A stretch of DNA of 64,000 bases from Perca fluviatilis (Eukaryota > Chordata > Actinopteri > Perciformes > Percidae). The notes beneath the pieces were generated by a model. That model was not told the origin of the DNA. It searched no databases and worked only from the letters and a program-made list of their open reading frames with translations. The position numbers and the translations under genes are program-made. Shown in pieces: positions 43,338 to 55,052 of this stretch (position 1 is the first letter of the stretch; every line of letters starts with the position of its first letter). The stretch covers positions 20,032,224 to 20,096,223 of the forward strand of contig NC_053114.1 in assembly GCF_010015445.1 (NCBI RefSeq), in the 5' to 3' direction.

Positions 43338-43590
43338 AGTTCACAAATGCAATGTTTGGTTGTACGTCGATGTTTACCATCAATGTGTTTACTGCTGTTG
43401 CCAGGCAGCATGCTTTCTCTTACTTCTTGCTTATTCACAGATTATTTGTTTGTACGCCTCCTGGCGTTTCGGAGAATACTGCAACGAACAATGCGTTGTG
43501 AGCATAAACGTCTCCGTGCATGATCGTAGCTCGCGCACGTCAAGTATAAACAAAGCTTTAGGCTGTGTTCATACATGCAGTGTGTTGGTT
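42950..43590 (+). mobile_element. DNA transposon fragment with MADF exon (Harbinger-like)
   Basis: A GC-rich island in AT-rich DNA. Starts aggtttaaagtaggtttatg with gcgcgaggggcgcgaggtgc close by. The right side has cgcgcacgtcaagtataaac, so gtttatacttgacg on the minus strand roughly mirrors the left gtttatggtcacc. It encodes a MADF-like DNA-binding domain. Harbinger-type elements often carry such a gene. Ends and target duplication are not resolved. Confidence 0.55.
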
Positions 43591-43800
43591 TAACCCTATA
43601 GATTCAAATCATCACCTTTCTGACAAAAGACACATGCCCACAAAACACTGAAATTCACAATTTCTTGGTGCATGACTTCTGCATCAGATTATAGTATAAT
43701 GTATAGTTGTTTAAGTTATGATGTCGACCCTCTGTAGCTCCCAGTTAAACTGTTCCCAGGAGAGTTTGTAGGTCATCATACTAACTTTGTCATTTGTGAA
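43591..43800. other. No gene recognised
   Basis: AT-rich spacer. Confidence 0.5.
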
Positions 43801-43859
43801 AAGAGACTGTTGAGTTGTTCAAAAGTAAACTTTACTTTTGAACAACTCAACAGTCTCTT
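43801..43859. repeat. Perfect 29-bp palindrome, 1-nt centre
   Basis: The arms 43801-43829 and 43831-43859 are exact reverse complements around a single c at 43830. Neither flank extends the pairing, and there is no duplication around it. Confidence 0.98.
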
Positions 43860-44750
43860 GCTTTGAGTGCCACAAGATTCACTGCATTGCTGTACTGACA
43901 GTTAATGATTGATATACAGCAATCCAGGTAAAAATAATGCATATGCAATCATAAATTAGACCTATTTAAAGAGAAGAAATACATTTTCTTGAATTTTTGT
44001 TCAACTGACACTTTAAAGGGAATTAACGCTATAGCAGTAAACTGCTTTCAACAATATGAAACAAAATGCTTACGGTGTTCAACTCACACAGCAGCGCAGC
44101 AGCAGTTGTCTGCCCTGCAGTATGTGTTAATGTCAAATTAAAATCTAATGTTAGCCCTTCAAAAACCTTTATTAACTAGTCTTATAACTAATATAACATA
44201 AAGGTGCATTGATAAGATAATCTGTATCAATTTTTGCAATGCAACGACTGGAACAACAGAACAGCAATCAGATTTGTCTAGCATGACATAAATAACTGCA
44301 GCAGTCTAAAATCACATATGGGATATTATTTCTCAAACTGAAAAATGCAATATGTGGACCATAGTTTTGTCTTCCCTATGTTTTATTCCCTCCTGAGAAT
44401 TGAAACTTGTGAAGTTGGCAGGTTGAGGAAGAAAGCAGCTGCTGGAGGGAGATAACATGACCTTAGGTTCACAGCCATGGCATAAATCTTAACCCATGGA
44501 TGGAGGGTCACAGTGTGCCTGGGTCATCATCACAGCAAGCTGTCAAGGGCCAAGAGGGACACTTACCCTAATACACTCACACTCCCCTTCCACCCTCTAG
44601 GTGCTCTTCAGATCGATTTTACCTTTGAGGTGAAAGCGCTATAATATGCTCAGCTCAAACCCACTTCTGGCAGGCTGACTATGGTATAGGTATGCCAGGT
44701 TAAATTCCAGTGCACCTTTCAAAAAACACAAGGCCGTCAGCATTCCTGGG
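43860..44750. other. No gene recognised
   Basis: AT-rich, with a GC-balanced patch at 44400-44560 that has no open frame. It may be regulatory; this is unproven. Confidence 0.4.
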
Positions 44751-44916
44751 GCCCGTTTCAGGAAGGAGGTTTAACAAACTGTGAGTCTAACCCTGAACTC
44801 TAAGTTGATTTACCCTGAGATGGGAAATTCTGAGTTTTCGGTTCCAGAACAGCTGATTTGAGTTGTTTCAATCAACTCAGAGTAGGTTCACTCAGAGTTA
44901 AGCGCGTGCACCACCA

Positions 44917-44932
44917 CTATAAAAAGGCAGCA
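44917..44932 (+). promoter_or_regulatory. TATA box of the element's SANT gene
   Basis: actataaaaaggcagc lies about 90 bases before the SANT-coding stretch, in a position consistent with a core promoter. Confidence 0.4.
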
Positions 44933-45011
44933 TGAATGGATCCATGATACTACGATTCACCATGGTAACAACCACAAACAAACTGGTCGGCGGAAATACT
45001 CATACGCACAT

Positions 45012-45225
45012 ACAGCGAGTTTGAACATGTATTTCGTAAAAAAAGCAACACAGTGGCTGCTGCAAAAGAGAGAGAATTTGCGTGGGAGCTAGAGTCAATG
45101 CGTAGGTTCCAATATAGTGTATTAATATCATATTTAATCATAAGTATAATATTACTGGTGAAATGGTATTGAACCTACAGTATAATCTATTTCATTTAGG
45201 TGCAATCCTGCGGGCAAAAAGGCCT
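45012..45225 (+). pseudogene. SANT/Myb-like DNA-binding gene remnant, two exons
   Basis: From about 45012 the plus strand reads YSEFEHVFRKKSNTVAAAKE then REFAWEL, the first helix region of the Myb/SANT-like domain in Harbinger accessory proteins. A small deletion then disturbs the frame. gagtcaatgc|gtaggt (donor near 45101) fits the VNAC exon end of the family. A matching acceptor, tttcatttag|gtgcaatcctgcgggc near 45200, opens the next piece with CNPAGKK before stops appear. So both sides of the intron are preserved, but the reading frame is dead. Confidence 0.55.
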
Positions 45226-45290
45226 ACTAATACCATTCTGAGGCTGCAGCACCATCATTAACAGAATTATAAAATGTGCCTGATACAGAC

Positions 45291-45313
45291 TGAATGAATG
45301 AATGAATGAATGA
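45291..45313. repeat. (TGAA)n short tandem repeat
   Basis: Five to six tgaa units inside the Harbinger-type MITE. Confidence 0.9.
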
Positions 45314-45592
45314 GGAAATGAAAGAGCGCTGTGTCAGAGGGAGGAGAGTGAGAGAAACTCAAAGTTTATTGAAGAAAATCTGCTCCCGACAAGGTTAGGT
45401 TCACAGACTCAGTTACCATAGTAACTGACTCTGAGGTTAAGTTACCTCTCTTTCTGAAATGGGCTGGAGTTACCCCTCTTTCTCAGGTTTGATTAACCTC
45501 TCTTTCTGAAACAGAAAACCCAGAGTTTCCCTCGTCTCAGGGTTAACAAACTCAGAGTTTTCACTAAACCTGCTTTCTGAAATGGACCTCTG

Positions 45593-46881
45593 GCCATATA
45601 AAGCAATGATGTTCAAGGCAATTGTGTGCCCTCAGAGTTGCCCAGGTGTGCTTTAAGTATTTAAAATGAGAATAAAAAATATTTACATAGATTTATTGGA
45701 AATAAAGTAAAGTTGAAATCATTCTTAGCCCAGTGCATTTGAGTTTGTATGAAAATCCTCAAGAACATGTCACCACCCACACGGTTAAAAGTATTAACTT
45801 GTAATTTGTCACAGCAGGTCAACATTATAGATACATAGAGTAAGTTTGTCGAGGCTGAACTGTACAGTAGTACCTCTATTTTAATTTCAATGGCGGTGTG
45901 AATTTAAACATGGTAAAGCAACAAGTCAGGAGGAGCTGTTGTAAGATTCACAGTGGCAAATTTCCTGGAAGCAGTAAGTACTACTGCAGACCCTTTATGT
46001 AATCAATTTCAAAGATGATTCCTCCTCACTCCAGGCGGAGTATTGGCCATTAGTTTAACTGCAGTTTTGACGAAGTGGTTTTAGTCAGTCGATCTTTCAT
46101 TCCTCCCGCTTAGCCACCTAGTGTTCAGGCTTCCTGAAGCCAACACCTTCTATTTTGTACCATCTTCAAGTATTTAAGTAGAGAGCTAACAGCAAATAAG
46201 GGATGATGGCATGCAACAAAAGTCCCCTGCTCAACTCCAACATATAGGGCATACAATATCAAGAAACTGTCAAATTAAAGTTTTTCAGTCTCTCTTCAGC
46301 GATAAAAAAAAATAAGTTTCTTTTGAACGGTTATCAGGTTGTGTGCCACTTTTTTTCGAGAATTGTAACACTGCAAGAACATGACATTTTTTTTATATCT
46401 GACACTGAGAAGAATGCTCTCAAAATAAGACCGCTCAGACCTCTCTTGTTGACTATACATTCTTCCAAAGGAAAATGTGATTTCAGAGACATTGTTAAGT
46501 GTTGATCACTTAAAAAAATTACAATATTGTGTGGACAAAGCTGTGTATACCAAGTGGATCAGTCTTCTACATCAGCCTATATTTCCTGATGCAGGCTGAT
46601 CATCTGTAAAGACTCATGCAGAATCAGTTCCATAGTTGCCTAAAAATTGAAATACTTCTTGTGAGATGACTTAATAATTATATAACAACCAGTTGTGTTT
46701 AGTGTTCTTTGTGCAGAGGGGAAATACATATAGGAGATCAAAGCAAATTAGATTTGAATTTTTCATTTTGTTTACATATGAACCACTACCTAACTGTGTC
46801 CAGTTAAATGCTAAAATATCAGTAATAATGTACAGGTAAATACTGTAGTTAAATTAAATTAATACAAATGTGTATTATATA
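45593..46881. other. No gene recognised
   Basis: AT-rich unique-looking DNA with no supported frame. Confidence 0.5.
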
Positions 46882-46883
46882 TA

Positions 46884-48444
46884 CAGTACAGGCCAAAAGT
46901 TTGGACACACCTTCTCATTCAATGCGTTTCCTTTATTTTCATAACTATTTACATTGTAGATTCTCACTGAAAGCATCGAAACTATGAATGAACACATGTG
47001 GAATTATGTACTTAACAAAAAAGTGTGAAATAACTGAAAACATTTTAGATTCCTCAAAGTAGCCACCCTTTGCTTTTTTAATATCGCTGCAAACCCTTGG
47101 TGTTCTCTCAATGAGCTTCATGAGGTAGTCACCTGAAATGGTTTTCACTTCAAAGGTGTGCCTTGTCAGGGTTAATTAGTGGATTTTTTCCCCTTATTAA
47201 TGGGGTTGGGACCATCAGTTGTGTTGTGCAATAGTCAGGTTGATACACAGCTGACAGCCCTATTGGACAACTGTTAGAATTCGTATTATGGCAAAAACCA
47301 ATCAGCTAAGTAAAGAGAAACGAGTGACCATCATTACTTTAACAAATGTAGGTCAGTCAGTCCCCAAGTGCAGTCGCAAAAACCATCAAGCGCTACAACG
47401 AAACTGGCTCACATGAGGACCGCCCCAGGAAAGGAAGACCAAGAGTCACCTCTGCTGCTGAGGATAAGTTCATCCGAGTCACCATCCTCAGAAATCGCAA
47501 GTTAACAAGCAGCTCAGATTAGAGACCAGATGAATGCCACACAGAGTTCTAGCAGCAGACACCTCTCTAGAACAACTGTTAAGTCAAGTAGCTGCTAGGA
47601 AACCACTGCTAAGGAGCGGCAACAAGCAGAAGAGATTTGTTTTGGCCAAGAAACACAAGGAATGGACATTAGACCAGTGGAAATCTGTGCTTTGGTCTGA
47701 TAAGTCCAAATTTGAGATCTTTGGTTCCAACCGCCGTGTCTTTGTGCGACGCAGAAAAGGTGAACGGATGGATTCTACATGCCTGGTTCCCACCGTGAAG
47801 CATGGAGGAGGAGGTGTGATGGCGTGGGGGTGCTTTGCTGGTGACACTGTTGGGGATTTATTCAAAATTGAAGGCATACTGAACCAGCATGGCTACCACA
47901 GCATCCTGCAGCGACATGCCATCCCATCCGGTTTGCGTTTAGTTGGACCATCATTTATTTTTCAACAGGACAATGACCCCAAACACACCTCCAGGCTGTG
48001 TAAGGGCTATTTGACCAAGAAGAAGAGTGATGGAGTGCTGCGCCAGATGACCTGGCCTCCACAGTCACCGGACCTGAACCCAATCGAGATGGTTTGGGGT
48101 GAGCTGGACCGCAGAGTGAAGGCAAAAGGGCCAACAAGTGCTAAGCGTCTCTGGGAACTCCTTCAAGACCGTTGGAAAACCATTTCAGGTGACTACCTCT
48201 TGAAGCTCATCGAGAGAATGCCAAGAGTGTGCAAAGCAGTAATCAGAGCAAAGGGTGGCTACTTTGAAGAAACTAGAATATAAGACATGTTTTCAGTTAT
48301 TTCACACTTTTTTGTTAAGTACATAATTCCACGTGTTCATTCATAGTTTCGATGCTTTCAGTGAGAATCTACAATGTAAATAGTTATGAAAATAAAGGAA
48401 ACGCATTGAATGAGAAGGTGTGTCCAAACTTTTGGCCTGTACTG
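46884..48444 (+). mobile_element. Tc1/mariner-like transposon, DD38E type, complete but dead
   Basis: Begins CAGTACAGGCCAAAAGTTTG and ends with the reverse complement at 48444. TA flanks both sides (46882-46883 and 48445-48446). 1561 bp. The inverted repeats are unusually long, about 260-270 bp (46884-47146 and about 48172-48444), and reach into the 3' coding region. The transposase runs on the plus strand. This family is abundant in teleosts. Confidence 0.95.
47288..48283 (+). pseudogene. Tc1-like transposase (DD38E), N terminus broken
   Basis: The likely original start is ATG 47288 (MAKTNQLSKEKRVTIITL, the first HTH). The frame is then lost and pieces continue in other frames: TIKRYNETGSHEDRPRKGRP (GRPR-type hook), then KFIRVTILRNRKLTSSS, then QIRDQMNATQSSSSRH, with about a dozen residues deleted before VAARKPLL. 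From about 47588 the frame is intact to the stop: catalytic Asp in VLWSDKSKFEIFG, HGGGGVMAWG, second Asp in FQQDNDPKHTS, Glu in NPIEMVWGEL, end AKGGYFEETRI. Thirty-eight residues separate the second Asp from the Glu. WSDK instead of the usual WSDE is a neighbouring change; the Asp itself is kept. Confidence 0.9.
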
Positions 48445-48457
48445 TATGTGTGTATAT

Positions 48458-49279
48458 TAGGGCTGTCAAAATTAACGCGTTCATTTTTGCGTAAATTTTT
48501 TTATATTTAACTCGTTAAAAAAAATTAACGAAATTAATGCAGCTGTGTTTGTTTACTTCATGTGGCGGCTGAGAAACGTAATACGTCTCCATAAGAGCAG
48601 GCGGCGCTACTCTAGGAGGGATTTACCTGATTGAAGTAGGCCTACGGGCCAGTCAAGAGTTGAAACATGGACCAGTAAGATCCCAAAAGAGAAAAAAGAT
48701 GATGTGTTAGAATCCAGAAATGAATGAGCACGGGCTATAAACGGGACCGAGTACTAGTTCCGACATGTTGTCTCATCAGGAGAGATGCGCCAACGGTAAG
48801 CTGCTGTTTCGCTACATGCGCCGTGCTGTGCTGCCGATATATAGTACGCGGCGATTTGTTTGCTTGATAACTGTTACGTTGGTCACGCTGATAAAACCTT
48901 ATTTGCAGTCTGATGTTTAACGCTGTCGACTCGATAGTATCCGTGACTATATTCCAGTAAATGTTTGAAATTGGTGCGTCTCACTGTCACACAAGCTACT
49001 TCCTGGTTGCGGTGCTGGAAGGGAAATGTAGTCAATCGCTTTACATTGGTAATGGATTGCTGTGCACAGCGTCGCTATCTAAAACTACACTCAATGTTTT
49101 CCCTTTAGGCCAACATACACCTTTGTGGTTTTGGGTTACTGGTTTAATGTGTAACATTGATATTGATATTGATGTGCATTTCTGTGTTTAGATATATGTG
49201 CTTTGCTTAGTCATTCAGATTAAACACTATGTATATTATAATATTTAAGATATTAAGTACTGCCTAGATTGTAATTTAT

Positions 49280-49341
<62 letters not shown>

Positions 49342-49675
49342 GAATATGGTATATTAGGTATGTGGCTAATATTGGGGGTAGTGACAAAAATCTGCTCTCA
49401 AGTCGGACAGTTTCTAGCCGTTTCAGCAGCCTTCAGCAGGACTAAATAAGCCAAATTGTTGCTGCTGTTGTTCTGAAATATATTAAACATTCTGAACTTA
49501 GCAGAACCTTTCCTTGTTTGTTTTCTCTTCATATTTGTAAAGTTAAGTGATTTAGCATTATTTAAATATTCATTACTACAAGCTTCTCTCAATTTAAAAA
49601 TGCGATTAATCGCGATTAACTACAGCAAATTGTGCGATTAATTAGTTAATTTTTTTTAATCGATTGACAGCCCTA
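48458..49675. mobile_element. hAT-type element (TAGGGCTGTCAAAATTAACG ends)
   Basis: Left tagggctgtcaaaattaacg and right aatcgattgacagcccta are inverted, with repeated attaacg/cgattaa words near both ends. Flanking bases gtgtatat and gtgtgtgt are compatible with a duplicated 8-mer that later drifted in a microsatellite. 1218 bp, with a GC-richer centre at 48540-48860. No transposase frame survives. Family common in fish. Confidence 0.8.
49284..49338. repeat. (AT)n microsatellite inside the hAT element
   Basis: About 27 AT units. Confidence 0.97.
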
Positions 49676-49698
49676 GTGTGTGTGTGTGTATATATATA

Positions 49699-49750
<52 letters not shown>
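49676..49750. repeat. Compound (GT)n(AT)n microsatellite
   Basis: A GT run, an AT run, a short GT run and a longer AT run, starting at the right edge of the hAT element. Confidence 0.95.
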
Positions 49751-49753
<3 letters not shown>

Positions 49754-50370
49754 TTATTAGTGGTTACTTTTAATGTACATGTTTAAGCAAAACACAACAG
49801 TCTTTATTATTCAGTGTAAGAGCTCCTCCAGGCGTATTGCAGCCCAGTAACCCTGAATATATCTCTAGGCTATACGACCATTTATCAATTACTGTAGAGC
49901 TTTTCAGGAGTCTAGCATTAACCTCTAAAAGTAAATATACTAATCCATAAAATCCTTGTTACTCATTTAGAACATTAAAACTGATCATCAACTTTAGCTC
50001 TCTGGAATAGAGAAGCCATTTTAGCTACATCAATAAAAAGAAAATGGTCTTAGCATCAGATGAAATAGTCTTTACTTTTGATTAAGCAGACACTCTAGAA
50101 TTAGTAAATGTTTGGACTGTAAAATGTTGATAACACTCATTAATAATATTCATAGCCTACATGAGAGGCCACAGACACGGGGGGCCAAAGGGGCTTTGGT
50201 GTTAGCTTGTAAAGAGATATGCTCTGCAAAATCTTTGATGTGCTTACTGTCATAAGTGGATGTTAATCCCATCTTCTTGCTGTATTAAATATTTTTGATT
50301 TAAATAACATCAAACTGGTAATATTGTTCAAAGGTGAAAATTGGCTTCAGCATTTGTAAAATGTTAGTCA
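49751..50370. other. No gene recognised
   Basis: AT-rich unique-looking DNA. Confidence 0.5.
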
Positions 50371-50409
50371 GACACACACACACACACACACACACATACA
50401 CACACACAT
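50371..50409. repeat. (CA)n microsatellite
   Basis: About 18 CA units with one TA interruption. Confidence 0.95.
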
Positions 50410-50439
50410 AATCTACAACTACTCCTGAAGAACTGTTCA

Positions 50440-50527
50440 TTCTATGTTTTTGTTATCTCTGATTGTACAGCACTTTGGTTAACTGTTTTTTTATATGCTT
50501 TATCAATCAATTTGGATTGGATTGGAA
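50440..50527 (+). mobile_element. LINE 3'-tail-like fragment
   Basis: gtacagcactttggttaact and tatatgctttatcaatcaat, then a ttggattggattgg repeat, resemble the 3' tail of fish LINEs (CAGCACTTTGG ... GCTTTATAAATAAA plus short tandem repeat). Short and old. Confidence 0.4.
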
Positions 50528-53500
50528 GTTGCGATGCCCATGATATAAAAAAAAGTGTTACGCATCAATCTATTAAATATTATATAGTTACATCATTCAA
50601 TTCCCAATTTAACTGACCCATACAACCCAGAAATCCATTAAAGAAAACACCACATAATGAGTATAAGGAATCTCATAAGCTGAATATCCTTTTAGAATGT
50701 ACCAGTGGGGGAAACGTCCCTGCCTTCAAAGTGTATTTGAATGAATGATGAATGAGGATGTTTGGGAAAGGGCCAAAGAAAGAAGTGGGGAAAAGCCAAA
50801 ATGTCTTTCTGCATTGACAGCAACATTTTCCCTGAGAGGGTTTCTAGTGTGTTAACATTGACATCTCATTGGAGCTTGAAATTCAATTTAAGTTAAAATC
50901 CAGCACAGGAAGTCAGTGGTTGGACAAAACGGTCGTTTATCAATCAGCTTTGTCAGTACCATCCTTTGAGAGTGCGTGAGTAGCACATTAAAGCAAATGT
51001 TACACCAATGTTTCCTACAAAATGAGGTTTTAAAGGAGCATACCGGTGTTTAAACATGCTGAATCCCATGCATTAAACCCTATGTATGCTGCTATCCTTT
51101 CCCCACAGTAGTGTATGCTTTGTTAACCTCTGTGTCTTTGTGAAGGTGCTCTGTGACAGATAAAAATAAGCAGCACAAATAAGCAGCTGGTGACTCCATA
51201 TGTATTGGAAGAGACATATTGCAGTCTTATCCCTCCCCAGGCTAACAGTGGAAGACTGTAGTGCAGGGAAATGTTCATTGTGTGGGAAAAACTGTAACTG
51301 CAATTATGGTGGCTCATTTGAAGCACAATTATATAAAATGATTATCTATTTATCTATTTATTTATTGTTCACTTTTCTCATTTTTGCTTTTACATGTAAA
51401 TAAGTTAAGAAAACTGCTTTGAAGTAGACATTGTTCTAAATCTGTATCACATGTGACACACATTTTATATATTTTAAATACCATTGATAAATTCCCATTT
51501 CAGTAAAATACATAATTTGTGAAATAGAAAATGTTGCTTATGAAAAAATATGTACATATTTGCACTTTGCATTTACACAAATGTTTACCTTTTCCATCTA
51601 TAATTTTATCTTCATTGTTTATCCTTTATGTTTCTTTTTTCTAATCTATATTGAATCTGGTTTTAGCACAACCTTAGAAGTACAGTATGCCACATTTAAG
51701 GCTATATTACTGTGTATTGTAGGCTATGTGACAAATAAACTATAGAATCCTTGAAAAATGTAAATTTAGCACACGTATATTATCAGAGATTGGGTGTCTT
51801 GCTTTGTGGCATTTGTTAGAAAACGCTTCTATGGCTCATTGACTCCCACCACCACCAGCATGCCCCAGGTGGGCAGATAGGCCCCTGAGCATGTCAAATC
51901 CAGTGACCATTGAATGCTGTCAGTCCCGCCACCATTTTTAACAATGTTCACAGTAGGATCAGTGGTAATCTATCCTTTAAAAATACAGCCACTACCACCT
52001 CTATTGTGCAGTGACGTGGCAGCAGTACTAGGTTGTATGTAATGTTTCAGCTGAGGTTAGTTTGATTAATGCATGCTGGCAGAAATTAATTAAATGATAT
52101 AAAACAACTATATTTATTGACAATACATCAATTTATGAATGTCCCATCAATAATGGGAAATAAAGTATAGGATTCTGTCATGCTTGATTCAGGCCAGTAA
52201 AGAGGACAATCTGTTTGACAGACTCAGGGGCAGCATGTTTATTTTATTATTTAAGATATGTGTATTAAACCAATGTGGAAAAGCAAGCGGTGCATGTTTA
52301 CAATGCATCATACAAGACAGGGCCAAGATTTACAGTAATGAACCCAAATGTACCATCCTACTCTTCAAGGGCAAAGTGGCGCCATCACTGCACTTTGGGA
52401 GATTAATGTTGAGTTTGCAGGTTGACCTTCGCTGCTGAGCAAGGACACTGCCCTGTGAGATGGGCCTAATTTTAGAGATATTGCTGATATTCCTCTGCGA
52501 TGCTGCTCACAAATCTATTTGTGTATAGCCTATTATTCATGTTCTATCCATGTTGTACTGACAGCAACAAATAGTGACTAACAATGCAGAACAATACTTT
52601 GATCTGCATAACATTAATAATTAACCAAGCATGTCTTAATTAGACAAATTGGATAGGCTTGATGTTGTCAAAGACAGTTCTATTACGGTAAAGGGCGTCC
52701 ATGTATAAGGAAAAAGATCACTGGCTTCAAAACAGGTTAGAAGACTTAAAAGAAATACACAGGCATCTGTCACCCAACAGATACATACAAGCCTCATATA
52801 TTGTGATCATCTTTGCCACTGTCCTCCATTCCATCCAAAAACTATTAAAATCATCAAATTCAACATCATTTTTGCCTCATCGTTGCACCGGTTAACATAT
52901 TCCTTCATGTCCATGAACATGCGCACTGCAGATTGTTTTTATTCAATTCCACATACAACATCCAGCTGCTGTATAAAAAATATTTTTTTTATGGAAGTAT
53001 ATATTTGTAGCCTGTTTTGTAAAGATTAACACATTGAATAGGACCCAATAAACCTAATGGGAAGAGCCACAAATGAAAGTAGGAAAGCACAGAGTCGGAA
53101 TAATCCATCGTTGTTTTGGTCTTTTCATGGGATTTGTGGATCAAATATAAATCATCGACCTTATCTAATATTTTTATATTTTAGTCTTGTCCTTTAGTGT
53201 CTCTATAGCTTTTTCTGTGGCCAAGAAACATTCATCCTTTTTTAATACATTTAATTAATTTAATACCCTTATCATAGCAACTTCAACCTATGTATGTATG
53301 TTTGGGGCTAATTAGCAACAATGTACATATCTCTTCAATGTACTCAGAATAACTAGCCTAATGCATATGGATAAACTGGCTTTTCTAACCAGCCCACAAC
53401 ATAAACTAGTGTTTCTGCATGAAAAGAACCCAGCATAGCAGTGAGATTAAATCATATATGGTAAATTTATAATAGTACTTTCAAGGCTTGTTGTGCGTAG

Positions 53501-55005
53501 CATTGTACAGTGTATGTGTAGGAGTGACATTATCGACTACTTAATCCATCCTTTAGGTGTACAATATAACAAAAGCTGTTTGGAGGTGTGACCTTCTCAA
53601 ATGGTGGAGGACAGTCCAAGATTTATGTCACAGTTGAGAGCTTCTGTTGGGAGCCCTGACAGACGGATAATCCTGTGGTTTAAACTTGGCAAATATTGAT
53701 CCCATGGCCCTCAGTGACAAGCCTCAAGACCTGAAATTGAGGGAAATGGATTACTCTGCAGAGTCAAAAAAAAAAAGACAGATGAGGAAGAGCAAAATAT
53801 ACTATCTTGACCATCAAGCTAGATAACACATTGAGAGGAAACATACACATTAATTCTCAGCCATCCCATTTGGATCTATTGCATCTATTCTTTCAGTAAA
53901 GGATTGTCTTGTCTGTCTTAGCATTCATGGTTTAAATGCCGGTTGTCCTCATCCATCAAAGCAAGCAGTCCCCTGCTTCTACTGACATTAACCTCAATAA
54001 CATTGCCACACATTACAAGGCTTTTCAGAGAGTGATGCGATAGAGGGGGTCATTGTTGGTACCTTCATTTTTGTTAGAAATCTTCTACCTGTCCCCCCTC
54101 AAAACAATCTGGACCATGTCTCATTTTATGAAACAAAATTGAAAGATGGTGGCTGGTTCACACTAAAATATTTGATAAGAGAATAAAAAAAGTCTAATAG
54201 TAGCTTTCTTTTTTTTACTTACAATGAGTAAGTAAGTAGACATGTGCCTGTCACAGGCGCCCTAAGCATTTGTGGGGGGGGGGTGTTGTGAATGCACAAC
54301 ACCTCAGTTATGGGCAGCACAATGAGTGGTAAATGAGAGAGTGGCCATCAACCCTAACCTGTAGCTATACTGCATCAGGTACTTGTCTATCAGAAACAAA
54401 ATGAATGAATGAATGAATGTATTATGGAGAAATGTTGTGAGAATAATAGTGAAAACATTCTGTCTGGTTCTCCGTTGTGAAAAAAAAATTACAGACACTC
54501 AGAATATCTATAGTAGGTGAACTACAGTATGTGTGTTGGTCTTTTCATTTGTTCACATGTAGTGCTTTAAGAAATGTGCAATGCTTAGGGGTTATAGTCT
54601 TCTCTACGAGTTGTTCTTGAGCAAAATCCAGTACAGTGTGCATGTACACCTGGCAAGATGATAGACTTCTGACAAGCATCAACCAACGCTATTCTCAACA
54701 ATACGGTGTACTACCACTTTACTGTGGTATTGAACATTTACTTTAAAACTCAATCCCTCTGCCTAAGCACCTAGAAGGTAATGCATACACTTGTTATGCA
54801 TTGCAGTAATTCACTTCAGTTGGTTATTCAGATATTACATAAACTGATTATTGTAGGGGCTAAGACTGATTGGTATATTGAAAAATGCTTTATCCCAAAG
54901 TGGAAAACAATGTAATTCTATTTGAATTAAATAAATACAACTGCTGTGACTATCTAGATAGGTAAGGTATACCTCATATTACTACACAAACTCATGCAGT
55001 GTGCA

Positions 55006-55008
<3 letters not shown>
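50528..55008. other. No gene recognised; a few simple repeats
   Basis: About 4.5 kb of mostly unique, AT-rich DNA without transposon termini. Contains tatc/tatt tetramers at about 51340-51370, an A11 run near 53767, a G10 run at about 54274-54285 and an (ATGA)n run at 54401-54419. GC-balanced patches at 53580-53760 and 52190-52440 could be conserved non-coding elements. The frames here have no domain. Confidence 0.4.

Positions 55009-55051
<43 letters not shown>
55009..55051. repeat. (GT)n microsatellite
   Basis: About 21 GT units. Confidence 0.95.

Positions 55052-55052
<1 letters not shown>

Larger units (their letters stand above)
44751..45592 (+). mobile_element. Harbinger-type MITE with SANT exon remnants
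   Basis: Left gggcccgtttcaggaaggag and right cctgctttctgaaatggacc are inverted. Subterminal aaactcagag / gttaacaaactcagag words repeat on both sides. An actataaaaaggcagc promoter-like motif lies near 44917. This is a well-known percomorph Harbinger-derived repeat. It carries two exon pieces of a SANT/Myb-like gene on the plus strand and no nuclease. Confidence 0.82.

Noticed and set aside
47584..48137. Minus-strand frames opposite the DD38E transposase
   Set aside because: Shadows of a clear plus-strand transposase.
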